64,000 bases of DNA from Girardinichthys multiradiatus. Lineage: Eukaryota; Chordata; Actinopteri; Cyprinodontiformes; Goodeidae. The notes under the pieces are model-generated. The model made no database searches. It was not told the origin of the DNA and was given only the letters and a program-made list of their open reading frames with translations. Shown in pieces: positions 12,901 to 26,884 of this stretch (positions within the stretch are counted from its first letter, which is position 1; each line of letters starts with the position of its first letter). The stretch is from NCBI RefSeq assembly GCF_021462225.1, contig NC_061804.1:3387001-3451000 (forward strand). The letters run 5' to 3'. A program made the position numbers and the translations under genes.

Positions 12901-13504
12901 GAAACAGAATTAGCTGTAAGCCAAAATTAACAAATAAATACTTAAAATATATATGTATGTAAATATTTCTGTGTATGTTTAATGCATCTACATAAGTTTT
13001 CATTTTTTTTAGAACAAAGGTACAGAATCGTGTAAAAAAAAAAAAAAATGTTCAATGACTTTTTATTATATCGAGAAGCACCTGGAATTCACTCATTCAA
13101 ATGAAGTGCAGCTAAAACATGGAGGACACCAGCCCTCAAGGCCTGGGATGGCCCACCTCTATTAGAACCATTCTGAACTCTTCAACCTCTAGCATGTATT
13201 TATATTCAGTTTGTAAAACATTTACACCAGCGGGTGTTTTTAGTAAAATATGACATTGATATTGTAAGATATGCTAGTGTGCTAAGTATTGATTCATTGC
13301 AGTGTAATTTAAAATGGGATTTTATTATTTTGGCTGCTTGTAAATTTAAACAGCTCTGTTGCATAATATAAAAATGTTTTGCGAGTCAAGGTAATGGTAC
13401 GTCAAATGTAAGCTAGGGAAGTTATTAGTTGTAGTTATTATGATCAGTGTAAAAGCAATACGGTCTTCTCTTTGTCGTTTTCTGGCAGGCAGTAAACCAC
13501 CATC

Positions 13505-16500
13505 ATGACAGACTCCAAATACTTCACTACCAACAAAAAAGGTGAGTAGAAAACTGCTGTCAATCGTGTCCTCTCTGAGGGGAAAAATGTGCTGTTTTGT
13601 ATATTTAAAGAAGTGATTTGTTTTGAGAACTGTTTTTATTTGCAAGCTTGAAGAATTCAACTTTTCCCCCCACAAACGTGTTTATGTGATTCGTCATTTA
13701 GGGGAGATCTTTGAGCTGAAGGCAGAGTTAAACAATGAGAAGAAAGAGAAGAGAAAAGAGGCGGTGAAGAAGGTCATTGCTGCCATGACTGTTGGCAAAG
13801 ATGTCAGGTACTCCAACAGATTAGACTTTACAAATTATGCAGTCTCCACAGGATGATGCTGCCACCACCGTGTTTTTACTGTGGGCATGTTGTGTTCATG
13901 ATTTTGTGAAGAGTTTATTTTTCCACCAAACAGGGCGGTTTACATCCGGGGCCTGAAAGCGTTTTTTTTTTTGTTCGTTTGTTTTGTCATCTGATCAGAT
14001 CACAATCTTCCACATTTTGCCAGATTCTGTTGCAACCCAACACAGAAATGTATTTCAGTAAGCTCTAATCATTCCCCTGTTTTTAAGCGTAAGCTCAGAA
14101 GAAAAGCTGATGATAAGTTCTTTTCCAGTAGTTCAACCAGACATCTCAACACTTTCAATCCTGTTTGTTTGACTTAAAAAAAACATGTAAGTAACGACGA
14201 TAAGCCATCAAACTGGAGAATGTAACATCATTTTCTTTGTTCTCAGTTCGTTGTTTCCAGATGTGGTGAACTGCATGCAGACTGACAACCTGGAGCTGAA
14301 GAAGTTGGTCTACCTGTACTTGATGAACTACGCCAAAAGCCAGCCAGACATGGCCATCATGGCTGTGAACAGCTTTGTAAAGGTAAGCCTTGACATCAGG
14401 AACTGCTTTTTTACTTTAGATTGAAACTAGAAAAGATGAAAAATATGAATTGGAGAAGAAGGCTTGTGAAAGTTGGTATATACAAGAGAGCGTGCCTCAC
14501 CCACAGTATTAACAATCTGGATGCCGTTCTAATCAGCTACAGTTGTGTTGGGCCCTTCCAAACCCAACAGTTTGGGCAAATGAGTTTTCCCTTCTGGGCT
14601 CTGGTGGATACTTCCTGTGAAGAAATCTCTCATCCTTTTTCACAGGACTGCGAGGACCCCAACCCGCTGATCCGGGCTCTGGCTGTCCGCACCATGGGCT
14701 GCATCCGGGTGGACAAGATCACAGAGTACCTGTGTGAGCCGCTGAGGAAGTGCCTGAAGGATGAGGACCCATACGTGAGGAAGACGGCAGCTGTTTGCGT
14801 GGCAAAGCTGCATGACATCAATGCTCAGATGGTGGAAGATCAGGGCTTCTTGGACTCCCTGAGAGATCTCATCGCTGACTCAAACCCCATGGTTGGTTTG
14901 TGCCCACTCAGATAAAGCTGTTTAAATTTGACTGAAATGTGCATAATGAAACTTGTCAGTGAAGAGTGTTTTACAAGCTTGACTGTCATCCCACAGGTTG
15001 TTGCCAACGCAGTTGCCGCTCTATCTGAGATCAGCGAGTCTCACCCCAACAGCAATTTGCTGGACCTGAATCCCCAGAACATCAATAAGTTATTGACGGC
15101 CCTCAACGAGTGCACAGAGTGGGGACAGATCTTCATCCTGGACTGCCTGTCCAACTACAACCCCAAGGATGACCGAGAGGCTCAGAGGTAGATATTCAGG
15201 AATCCATAAATGAACCTGTGATTCATTAACAAAGTGTAAGAGCCTAGATCACTCCTCTCATTGTGGAACTCATGGTGCTAATATCATTTCCTCCCCGGTC
15301 GTGTCTCAAAGCATATGTGAGCGTGTCACTCCTCGGCTGTCTCACGCCAACTCAGCAGTGGTCCTGTCCGCAGTCAAGGTCCTGATGAAGTTTTTGGAGC
15401 TGCTGCCAAAGGACTCGGACTACTACAACACCTTGCTGAAGAAGCTGTCTCCCCCGCTGGTTACCTTGCTGTCTGGAGAGCCAGAGGTCCAGTATGTGGC
15501 TCTGAGGAACATCAACCTCATTGTTCAGAAGAGGTATGAGATCCAATCAGCTGTCTGTGTTCGCTGCTTTTTGATAGAAAGTCTCCCAAAATTAGCACAG
15601 ATTCTTTGCAAATGCTGTGATTTTCCACACATTTTGGAAAAATATGTTTTGTTAAGGACTGTATTAGTATGGGGGAACGAATAATAAAACGGTGTTCATG
15701 GTATTTTTATTTCCAGGCTTTATTTCTTCCTCTGTTGTCTAAATGTTGCGTCCATCCTTCCTGTTGACGACTGTCAGGCAATGTCTTTTCTTAAAGCTTA
15801 GAACCGTAAACTTCCAACAGGATGTAATTTCTTTGCAGGCCTGAGATCCTGAAGCAGGAGATTAAAGTGTTCTTCGTCAAGTATAATGACCCGATCTATG
15901 TGAAACTGGAGAAACTGGACATCATGATCCGCTTGGCCTCTCAGGCCAACATTGCCCAGGTAGGTGCCTGGAATGAAACACATATATTTATTATTTGATA
16001 GTAGGCTGTTGTTTAAAATGAAATTTGAAAACCAAACACAGCCAAACAGAAGAAATATTTAAAGTTGCAGGAAAATGTTTTTTCTCTCTCTCCCCTCCCT
16101 CCACATACATACATACTTTCATACTTGAATACATACTTAGTTGCTTAGTTAGTATTGGAGTGAATTAAAGAAATATACTTGGACTCTCGCAGGTTTTGGC
16201 TGAACTGAAGGAATATGCCACAGAGGTGGATGTTGACTTTGTGCGCAAGGCTGTGCGAGCCATCGGACGCTGTGCCATCAAAGTGGAGGTAAGAATGTCT
16301 GTCATCTAACCTATTTTATTCTAGAGAAGTTGGCTGGTGACCAAAATCGGATGGTTACCAGCGTGACAGGCCCTGACTGATGACCTGTCATTTGGAACCT
16401 CAGAAGCCTCTGAGCTATGCCTGTCATGGAGCTTGCTTGATTTGGAAATGTTTTGCAGCCTTTTTGCCTCAGAGTTAAGGGACAGGTTTCCATTCTGCAG

Positions 16501-19500
16501 GGAATACACACAGAGACTGATGTTTACAGTTATTAAATCTAATCACTAACATAACATGCTGAAATATCAGCTTGAAATATCAACTCCATGGTCATTTTCT
16601 CTTTGTTTTAAACTAATAGTTAAACCAAAAACAAGGATAACAGATAAAAACTGATCCAGTAAGATTCTTGTAGTAATCACATTTGTCTTGCCCTGGTTAC
16701 CAGCTCTGGTGTGGAGTCACTGAAAGGATTTGTTGTTGCAAGTTATGACCTGTTGTTGATGCATGTGTCCTTTGTGTCTGCAGCAATCTGCTGAGCGCTG
16801 TGTCAGCACTCTCCTGGACCTGATCCAGACGAAGGTCAACTATGTGGTTCAGGAGGCTATTGTGGTCATCAGGGACATTTTCCGCAAGTACCCTAACAAG
16901 TACGTTTCCCTTGGAGCGCGTGAGAACACCCTGACTAATAACATCTGTCCAGTTATATTTATCTCTGACCACTGTAATGCCGACGTGCTTCAGATACGAG
17001 AGCATCATTGCCACGCTGTGTGAGAATCTGGACTCCCTGGATGAGCCCGATGCGCGAGGTGCCATGATCTGGATCGTCGGAGAGTACGCCGAGAGGATTG
17101 ACAATGCTGATGAGTTGCTCGAGAGCTTCCTCGAAGGTTTCCATGACGAGAGCACTCAGGTAAGTTCATTAAGACAACTAGCTTTCCTTTGTGAGTGGAC
17201 CAACCCAAAACCTCTTTGGACTAACCCAAATACTGGTTGTGGAAGTCAACATCTTCACCAGTCATTTATAGTGCATCTCGCTGTTTACATTCTGCATAAC
17301 TCTCCAGTTACCCACTGCACCTACATACCTTTATTTTCTTGTTTTGCTTTGCAGGTGCAGCTCACTCTGTTGACCGCCATCGTCAAGCTGTTCCTGAAGA
17401 AGCCATCAGAGACTCAGGAGCTGGTGCAGCAGGTCCTCAGTCTGGCCACTCAGGTCAGTGTTGTATTTGTTTCCTAAGAGAGTCAGCTCTACTTAAACTG
17501 AATGGATTAGTCATTCATAGTTGGATATGGCTTCCAGAGTCTTTGCAGAGCAACACAGACCTGAAATTAAACATGTATATGACTTAAATCTTTTTCATCT
17601 TTTCATTAAATACATATTTCTTTAAACCAAATAGATCTAATTGGTTAAAACTGCATATTTGGATTTGTGCAGGAATTTACAGATGCAGATTACAAAGTAG
17701 TTCTGTGTATTGTATACAAACAGTAAGTGTAATAAAGTGACTTGTTTTTGTTATATCTAACGCTACAGGAAATAAATTACTTCTTTGTATTCTATATTTG
17801 ACAGAAAACACATTTTTTCTTAGTTTGTATCTGAACTTTATCTACCATTGTCTGAAGCAGTTTATCAACAGACCTGCACACCTGCTTCACAGAGTATATT
17901 TTCTTTTCATTTAAGACTTTTCTATTATGGAAAAAAAAAATATCTCGATTTATAACTACAAAAAAAAAAGATTGAACTCATATTAAATTAGTTTCAATTT
18001 TTCAATTTTCCTTGTTTTTCTATTATTTATCTGATTTTCATACTTTACAAAGTAGCTTACTGTATTTCACTTAGAAGTAATAGTAATTTTGTTATAAAAC
18101 CTTAAAATTCCCACCACAGTTCCTCTGCCCCACATGTTAGCATCATTGTGAATGAGTCCTTTGTGGACTCAGAAGTGATGTTCAGGAGTCTCCTGTCTGG
18201 TCCCCTGTCTGAGCAGGTCAGGTCACATCAGACGGACCTTAAGCCACAGTGACCAATCCTGTCTGCATCTCTGTTCTTTTTTTTTTTTTGTGTATACCTT
18301 TGTAAAGGTTCCAGCTTCTCAGATTTGCTTGATCAAATTCACTTATTAACACAATTCATGAGGGGAAACAAGATAAAACATTTTCATGATTTACATTTTC
18401 GTTGTAAACATTTGTGGAAATCAAAATTAAAAAGCAAATTCGATCAACTTCACAGTCCTACATTGAGACTTATTTACGTTTTTTTTTTTTTTTTTTCCCC
18501 ATCAGGACTCGGACAACCCTGACCTTCGTGACAGGGGCTACATTTACTGGCGCCTGCTGTCGACTGACCCTGTGACCGCCAAAGAGGTGGTGCTGTCAGA
18601 AAAGCCCCTGATCTCCGAGGAGACGGACTTGATTGAGCCCACTCTGCTGGACGAGCTGATCTGCCACATCGGCTCGCTGGCCTCGGTCTATCACAAGCCA
18701 CCCAGCGCATTTGTGGAGGGAAGTCATGGAATCCATCGGAAGCACCTTCCTATTCAGCACAGCAGGTCGGACACAGAAAAACCTGCATAATTTAGAGCTC
18801 AGTGTTGCCTTATTTGTTCTCATGCTTTACGTTATTTCATTTTAAGTTTGATTCAGAGACCTCACTGATCTTTTGAATGAAAGAAGTCAAGTTTGTTTAA
18901 ATTTACTATCTCTAACCGTTCTCTCCTGGAACAGTATTGACACAGGCGAGAGCCCTGTGAGCGGTGGTCCAGCCGCCGCCATGGACCAGCCACACGTAAT
19001 CCCCAGCCAGGGTGACCTGCTGGGTGACTTGCTGAACCTGGACCTGGGCCCTCCTGTCAACGTTCCCCAGGTCTCCTCCATGCAAATGGGTGCAGTGGAC
19101 CTTCTAGGTGGAGGCCTGGACAGTTTGGTGAGCTCAGTCGCACAAATAAATGTTGAGCTTTTTCTTTTTTATGACGTTTATTTGTTCATGCTGGGTTCCA
19201 GCTTGGAAACCACATGTAGAAGGTAATTTCAATAAATTACATCATTAAAAAGTTTAAGAAATTAAATGTGATTATATGGATTCATTGCAGAGTAATGTTT
19301 CAGTGGGTTTATTTCTGTTAATGTTGCTACCGCTAAAAAAAATCCCAAATACTTCAGAGTTTTTTTTCGCAGGACTGTGAGAGGCCCAACCTGCCTATTA
19401 ATCCCTTGTAGACTATTGTTGTGAATTTGCACCAACCACCAAACATCGAATGTGGGCTAAGCGCTCTGAGTTCCTTGTTGCTGGAAAGCACAATATAAAT

Positions 19501-22500
19501 AAACTTGACTTGACTTGACTTAAGAATCATATTAAAGGCCTTAGCTTCAATCTAGTGGTTGATGGAATTATGGCTAATTTATGCCTAATTTAACAAATTT
19601 GCATACTAAATATGTAAATTTATAGATTTAACAATCTGCTTAATTTAGACTCAGTTAAACGGCAGTAACACAAATAATTACTTTTGTTTTTAGAATTTCA
19701 CATACATACATAAAGTTGGTGAAAGGAAAAAATATCTTTTTAAAATTGTATAATATAAGGGCATTAAATAAAATGCTTTTTCTGCCAAACTTTTTCCTTC
19801 CATCCAGCTTTCTATTAATATGGTTAGATAAAACTCTCTGAACAAGCATTTTCTTAAGCAATGAATCTTAAATGGCTTACCCTCCTTGTGGGCGATGTTG
19901 GTGACTGTCAGCGCTGGACATTGCTATTACATAATATTTCAGTTTTGTACACAAGAAACAAATTTTATTGGTTTGAATTAACTTTTCAATAATATTGAAA
20001 TTCTTTTTAAATACGCCTGAATCGTAGTTTAAAATATATTAAGATTATCAGTAAAATTCTCATTAATGAAGACTATATGAGTCTCAGTTTTACGTTAGAA
20101 ATTTCAGAATTTTTCGATTTCTTGATAAATTTCTTGCAGATTTATTATTGATTTATTTTCTATTTACATATAACATTCATTTGAGAGGTAATAATTTCCC
20201 AGACAGCGAGGGCTGGTCTTGATGTCTTGCGGTTGCTAAGAACGTCTCTGTTTCTGTCTTTTTTTTTGTGTGTGTGATGTTTGGATGCTGTCTTTGGGGG
20301 CGTCTCGTATTCTCTCCCATAGCTGGGGGGAGACCTGGGCGGAGGTGTTGGGGGAAGTCCAGCAGTAAGTCAAGTTCTTCTGTTCGGCCGTCTTGCTGCA
20401 TGCTCTCTGAACTAAACTCACTGCACTCTTTCATGCTTTTATAGTGTTAAGACCTTTATTGGCTTATAGCTGCATGCCTGAGCCTTCCATTATATTTAGA
20501 TGGCCTTTTTATTTCAGTCATATGATCCTGGTTTGTTGGTATTTCAGTATTTTATACATTTTAATATATATATATATATATATATATGCTATAGTAAAAT
20601 ATACTGTCCATACTTGACCAGTTTGAGAAAACTCTTTAAATGATGCTGAATTAATTTAGGCTTCAAGCTTCATATTATTGAACAATTAGAAGTAATAATT
20701 TTATGATTAATGGGCTAAAATACTCACATCCACATAAAAGGCATGTCTCACATTTAATATAGATTTAATTTCTGTATTGGCTTTGGCTGATAACTGCTGA
20801 GAAAGTGTTTAAAGATCATTTCCTTGTAATCATGCTTCCTTCTTCCTTTTGCACGACCTAACATTCTTTGTGGGATTTATATATTTTGTTCCTGCTTGGT
20901 CTTCTAGCAAATTGTGGGGAAGCTGAATAGGATGCTTACTATAGGTTTAAGTTGAACAGTGTATTTTCAGTGTTCGTGTTCCTGTCTCGTAACTCCTTTA
21001 GGTGGGACAAAACTTCATCCCGTCATCCGTCCCCAGCACTTTTGCTCCGTCACCCACTCCTGCTCCTCCAGCTGTCAGCAGTGGCCTCAATGACCTGTTT
21101 GAGCTTTCTACAGGCATGGCCGTCACCACTGGAGGCTACGCAGCCCCAAAAGCAGTGAGTGCACACAGCTTTGTAGCAGATGCAATGATACCAGCATGGA
21201 CGTAGTGTGAGCTTACTGAACACTGTTTTTATATGGTTTTATAAATTGTTTGAAACATGTTTTTTTTCTCTCTGGAGAACAATCTAAATAGATCAATATT
21301 CTGTTAATGTTATGTTAAATGGTTGATTTAATGTGTGGACAACGGTGAATGTTTTGGGTTGGGTTTGCTGCCGTACTTGAATCCTAAAGAAAATAAGTAT
21401 CTATTCAGGCCGGAAATGGCACTATTAAACACACATTTACTCATTGCCACTCGATACCCAAGTAAATATTATCCAGGTTCATTTAGAATGATCTGATTTT
21501 AATAATGCTTACATACTAATTGCTGGATGGGATTGACGTTCATCTTCAGTAACTGTTTAGTATTTTTTGAGTGTGTACACCCTGTAGGATTAAGCTATAG
21601 AGTCTTCCAAACCTATGTGTACCCCCTGGTAAAAATGTATACTGAAGTCAGAAATGCAGAAAAATCCAAACTGTTGAGTAGGTTTAGTAAGTTTAGGAAA
21701 AACATAATAGGAATTTACAAAAGAATGTTGTTTCTGGGCCACTGGGTGGCTCAGTTGATCTGGCAGGCTCACCATGTGCAGATGCTATAGTCTTTGACAC
21801 AGTTGTCCTTTGTTTGATTCCCAGTGGCCATTTTCTGCATGCCTTCCCCTTCTTTCTCCACCTCTTTCCTGTCAAATTGCCATTCAATAAAGGCCGCTGA
21901 TGCCCAAACATGTTTAATTACCCAAAATGTCGACTTCCACAAATATTTGGATGAGAAAGAGGGCCACAGCATCACATATCCTCCATTGTACTTAATAGAA
22001 GACTTGAAGGACTTTGACACATAATCGTTCCTTCTCTCATGCCTAAACTGTTCTGGAGCGTTGTTGCTGAAAAGCAAAGGTGTGAGGTAATGTACTTGTA
22101 TTCTAAATTCAGCTGCTTTTTACCAGGTGTGGCTTCCTGCAGTAAAAGCAAAGGGACTAGAAATCTCTGGAACGTTCTCCCGCCGCCAAGGCCACATGTA
22201 TATGGACATGTTGTTCACCAACAAGGCTCTGCAACACATGAACGACTTTGCCATCCAATTCAACAAGAACAGGTTTGTTAGCTAGAAGAAAGGACTTTTT
22301 TCAGGCGCTAATTCACAAACATCTCTAGGAAACTTGCAATCAAATGACACCAGGTTAACATACATGTCCTCCTTGCAGTTTTGGTGTGATCCCCACCAGT
22401 CCCCTCCCCGTTCACACTCCACTGATGCCCAATCAGAGTATCGAGGTCTCCCTCCCTGTAAACACCATTGGGCCTGTTATGAAGATGGATCCACTAAATA

Positions 22501-25239
22501 ATCTGCAGGTACATGAGCATGTCCTCACAAAACACAGGTGGATTACTGTTAAGTGACTTTTGGTTGATCACCATTTGGACTATTTAACAGTAGCTTTTCA
22601 TTCTCAAGATCTGAATGCTTTTACCAGGTAATGGTTATGCATTTAACAAACAAATTCACCATCACATAGGAAATAGTAATGAGGTGGACAGCAAATAAGA
22701 AAATGTAACCTTTGTTTCTTTTAAAATCCATTTTTCGGTGAACAAGTCTTTTGCCTTTTATTGGTGTGAAAAATGCATGGATATTACATATTTTGATAAA
22801 TCTGTTGTGTAATTCTCTTTCTACTGTGTTTACCTGTGCACAGGTGGCTGTAAAGAACAACATAGATGTGTTTTACTTCAGCATCCTCATCCCTCTGAAC
22901 ATATTCTTTGTTGAAGATGGAAAAATGGGTATTTTTATTTTTTTTTGCTAGTTTATACGAGTTGCTGATGCAGTGCGACAGATAACAATGCATCTTTAAT
23001 CACACTAGTTGAAAATACTATATTCTAAATAAAAGAATTAGTCATAATGTATATAAACATCATTAGCCTCATGGCATAGTTGCCTAAGTCATATTTGCCA
23101 AAATATGAAGCTAATGATGTGTTCAATGAGGCCTAACAGTGGACTGAAATCACCAAGTCAAGGTTTCAGCTGATAGAAGCACGGTAAAATCAGGTTTTAC
23201 CTTACCAAGAGGTGCTAAACTATGTTCTTAATAGTAATAATTAATTCTTATGCATATACTTTGCCTAATATGGTAAGAAAGCCAACAATAGTTTCCTTCT
23301 ACATGGCAAATAGTCCTATAAAGTAATCAAGATCTATATTGATGAATGTGTTTCATTGTTTTCAGAGCGACAGGTGTTCCTGGCTACCTGGAAGGACATC
23401 CCCAATGAGAATGAACTCCAGTACCAGATCAAAGACTGTCACCTAAACGCTGGTAGGCACTTCCATCCATGTTTTGTTTGCATTTTAATTCTTTGCAGAC
23501 TTTAAGGGTTGTAGTCTAAATTCTACATACTGCATACTTTTACTAGAGATGCAACAATCAGTTTTCTGGCTGATGTCATTCATTAGTTTTGTAAATCTTT
23601 GACCTGCTTATGCCGACTCTCTTTCTGCTTTTGTTTTCACCCACATGCTCATCTTTGGATACTCTCTTTTTATCTGTAACTGTTCAACTCTTTTGCTTTA
23701 TGTTGAACAGCTGTTGATTGTTCTGTTTTCCTCGCAGCCATGAAAAACCCACAGTGGCTTACGACAGAAGCTAGATTTAGAGCCTTACCATCTTTACTGT
23801 AGTCTGAAGCTAATAAATATTCATTACAATCCTAATAGAGCTAGCTGACCCTGCAGCAGTAGACGAATTGCGAGTCTGGATAAATGTTGGTCTTGGTGCT
23901 TATAGTTATGTCAGCCTCTTGTTTTTGTTTATCTGTTTATTTCCCTTGTTTAGTTATTACATCACGCGCCATATGTTAAGGTGTTTCTTAGTACGAACTG
24001 CTCTGGATTCTGGTTTTACAGACACAGTATCTGGCAAACTACAGAATAACAATGTCTACACCATTGCCAAAAGAAACGTGGAAGGCCAGGATATGCTGTA
24101 CCAGTCGCTCAAGCTAACCAACGGCATCTGGATCCTGGCTGAGCTCCGCATTCAACCAGGGAACCCCAATTACACGGTACGGTTTTCAGAACATGAAGCT
24201 GATGTCAGGCTGTGATAAATGTATGCTTGTACAGAGAAGGGTTTTTGTTCATCCAGGAACTGTTCATACTGACCCTAAAGTGTAACTAAACCTGATGTAA
24301 AAACATAACCCCCAGACACATTTTGAAAAATGTCCCCCAAGTGGGCGGTGCCAAGAGGCACTGAGGGGCGTGGCCAAGTGTTGGGATGAGTGGAGGGGGG
24401 TTAAGTGAGGGTCTGATCAGGAGGATGAGGGAAAGTGGCAGCTAGCTTAATTCCACTTATTGAAACATGGAGATTGAGCAGAACGACTCTGGTAGTTTCA
24501 CCACGGATAGATCTTTTGAGGTGGAGAACCACCTCATCGGAGGTTAAGAGAGGCTTTAATAGACCCCAGCGGACCTGAACCTGTCAGTTCGAGTCGCTGG
24601 CTCAGGGCGCTGACATGACTCAGAGATGCCCAAAACCGGCGCTGCTTACATTATTAACAATGTAAATGTCATTTTAATTGTTGGGTTGTATGTGCTGTTT
24701 TGAGGATGTAATTCATTTATTTTGTTTTAAAAACTTTTCCCAGTTTGGCTTGCAACTTTGTGGGATCAGTGATGTAGTTTTAAACACTTGTAAATTACTT
24801 TAGAACCTGGCAAAGATCGGATTTATTATATTTAAAACATTAGAACTGACAAAGAGTGTAATTTAATACTTATGCTGTTAGATCAGTGTGTCGATAAGAG
24901 AGATACATTTCCTGTCTTAGAGTTAACATTTGGTGAAAACCCCTTAAAAAAAATTCTTTTCTTTTATCTCAAGTTTCACTGCTAGTTATTTATTAACCAA
25001 ATCTTTTTGTGTTTTCTCTTTATGTAGTTCTAGCACCTTCCTTTCTCATTCCAAATAAACTAATCTTTAAACACAGACGTTTTCCCGTAAAAATAGCTGT
25101 TAAAATCTTCAGCAAATCTGAATGGTCAATAAAACCTTTACTCTTTTGTTGTTGTTTTTTCCAGCTCTCTCTGAAGTGTCGGGCCCCTGAAGTGTCTCAG
25201 TACATCTACCAGATGTACGACTCCATCCTGAAAAACTGA
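13505..25239 (+). CDS. ap2b1: ap2b1, AP-2 complex beta subunit, complete, 21 coding exons
   Basis: The beta2-adaptin of the AP-2 heterotetramer links clathrin and accessory proteins to cargo at the plasma membrane during endocytosis (family knowledge). Coding exons: 13505-13541, 13702-13807, 14247-14382, 14646-14891, 14997-15187, 15312-15533, 15839-15959, 16193-16288, 16784-16899, 16994-17159, 17355-17453, 18506-18765, 18935-19127, 20323-20364, 21002-21154, 22127-22272, 22379-22508, 22844-22928, 23366-23452, 24022-24176, 25165-25239. All are GT-AG and the phases close to 953 residues. Order: helical trunk (about 1-590), hinge with clathrin box LLNLD at 631-635, and ear domain from about 730 to the ILKN C-terminus. 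AP-2 rather than AP-1 beta is indicated by [31 protein letters not shown] and [12 protein letters not shown]. The start is the ATG before [11 protein letters not shown]. Gly446 lies where I expect Ala. Confidence 0.97.
19397..19520 (+). repeat. Retroelement tail repeat in ap2b1 intron
   Basis: The segment runs through TAAGCGCTCTGAGTTCC and AATATAAATAAAC and ends in tandem TTGAC units. This is a fish LINE-type 3' end in plus orientation. Confidence 0.5.
20323..20364 (+). CDS. ap2b1: ap2b1 14-codon hinge exon, probably alternatively spliced
   Basis: This 42-nt exon encodes [14 protein letters not shown]. It is bounded by an acceptor CCCATAG and a donor GTAAGT, with phase 0 on both sides, so skipping it keeps the frame (953 versus 939 residues). 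Mammalian AP2B1 is known in two forms differing by 14 hinge residues at this place. Alternative use in this fish is an inference. Confidence 0.75.
20563..20587. repeat. (TA)n microsatellite
   Basis: About 12 TA units in the intron after the 14-codon ap2b1 exon. Confidence 0.9.
21733..21912 (+). mobile_element. tRNA-derived SINE in ap2b1 intron
   Basis: The 5' part has a tRNA-like A box (GTGGCTCAGTTG) and a B-box-like GTTTGATTCCC about 75 bases on. A body follows that ends near TTCAATAAAGGCC and GATGCCC. This matches the organisation of tRNA-derived fish SINEs. The copy is diverged and intronic, in the sense orientation of ap2b1. Confidence 0.65.
24306..24650 (+). other. GC-rich intronic insert with a 26-codon ORF, origin unknown
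   Basis: This block stands out from the AT-rich ap2b1 intron. It begins GTGGGCGGTGCC / GGGGCGTGGCC and holds an ATG at 24467 opening a short frame ([20 protein letters not shown] and so on, stop at 24545-24547). It could be the 5' end of a DNA-transposon gene. I do not recognise the family and claim no function. Confidence 0.3.
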
Positions 25240-25709
25240 GCTCATGGCTACTCTCTTCACTTAGTGGTTTTATTTTCTGTGTCTGTAGCCAACTGCCAGA
25301 ACAAGAGATCTCAAAAAGCGAATGATAAATAATAATCTAAGATATTAGGCGTAATTATTACGTTGGAAAAGTCGTTGTCAATCAGTTGAAATGAATTGTG
25401 GTTAACGTAGTTGCAGTGTCGGTGGTTCTGACAGTTTAAAAGCGCTGCTTATATCTCTGATTATACTCCCTTTTTGTGTTTGTGGCCCAGTGAAGACCTG
25501 TTGATCATTCCATCCAAAGCCCTGTGTGTTCGTGTTGTGACTGATGGTAAAATAGTCCTGAGAAATTTTTTAAATTTGTTTTGGAACGCTCCCATTTCCT
25601 CTGCTTTACATCTTAACTTTTCTTCGGCTCTGCGTTCAGAATAAGACCAGAGTTGCATGGTTGTTTTTGCCATTGTTTCTTGTAAACAGAATCGTGAATA
25701 GGTTCACTG

Positions 25710-25715
25710 AATAAA
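25710..25715 (+). promoter_or_regulatory. ap2b1: ap2b1 proximal polyadenylation signal
   Basis: AATAAA about 470 bases after the stop codon. Confidence 0.5.
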
Positions 25716-26500
25716 AACAGTACATGTACATACACAGCTGAAGAAAACGTAATAATTGCAACATGTTAGAGAAAAAGGTTTGAGTTTATAAAGGTTATAA
25801 GAGCTCTAACTCAGACTTATTCGCCACATCTTTGTGTCTGGTGCTCGTTCTCTAATGCCATGTGTTTTATCTAAAAAGTGATGCTTTAAAAGTTAATTTT
25901 TTTGCGTTTAATGTTCAGATTATAAGCCTCACATAGAACTTTTATCCAGCAGCTTGTTTGTAATTTCAGTATTTTGTTCATTTCTTTAATCTAGAAAAGC
26001 ACAGAAATACAAGTGAGCAAAATATAATCAAACTGTGTTGCAAGAAAATTTGGCAACAAGACCAAATCACCTTTATAACTCAACCATTTCAATAACTACA
26101 GTAGCTGTTTTTTGCCATACGTTTTCACTATAAATGCTGCTGAAATGACCTTTTTTTTTTCCAAACAGTTGATACATTTGTCATTCCCAGTTCATCGTAC
26201 ATCTACCTCTTTGTTTTCTTTTGTCTCTTCGTTTTCTATTCATCCCTTCTCTCTTTCGAATACTGTTATTGTCGTATTCATGCCAGTATAGGGTTGTGAT
26301 GAGCCAGCCGAAATCCAGCTCACAGGACCAAGTGTTCACAGAACTGAAATGCCAGGTTTATGTTTTAAAAATGTCTTGTCCTCATGAACTAATATGGGCA
26401 TCGTGTGGTGTATACACCCGCAGGCACAGCGCTGTAGTGTGGTACAGTTATTAGTGTATGGTGTGTAGCGAATACAAAGCTTTTATCACACTGAAATTTA

Positions 26501-26506
26501 AATAAA
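26501..26506 (+). promoter_or_regulatory. ap2b1: ap2b1 distal polyadenylation signal
   Basis: AATAAA about 1.26 kb after the stop. The interval 25240-26500 has no ORF of interest and is plausibly a long 3' UTR with two alternative ends. Confidence 0.5.
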
Positions 26507-26884
26507 GAATTCCCTCTATCCCACAAATGCATTTCTGTTTCACTGTCTGATTGATTGTGTCTTTATACACAATAACACATGAGTGTGCCTGAATGAGCCC
26601 CTGACAACTTTAGATTTAGGCTTCTTTTTTTGAAAAATATGTACAAAATTTCAAATAAACGAGTAGGGTTCAGTTTTACACGTATTTGGTCCTACCCTCA
26701 TTTTGCTGCTCATTTTAAAATGGACAAACCAATAACGGACAATATACATGCATTACCAAACGCAACTCTACTTACAAAATACTTAAAAAATGTATATATA
26801 TATACAAACCAAGAAGTAACCTTCTTCGAAACAAGCATTACAACTTGTGTTTAAGACCTCCTCTGCATATGTAGTGGAAAAAAG

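Noticed and set aside
16321..17208. Several antisense frames over ap2b1 exons
   Set aside because: Shadows of the sense exons, which account fully for the coding signal.
13505..25239. Assignment as ap1b1 rather than ap2b1
   Set aside because: Paralogue-specific stretches such as [31 protein letters not shown] and [10 protein letters not shown] fit AP-2 beta.
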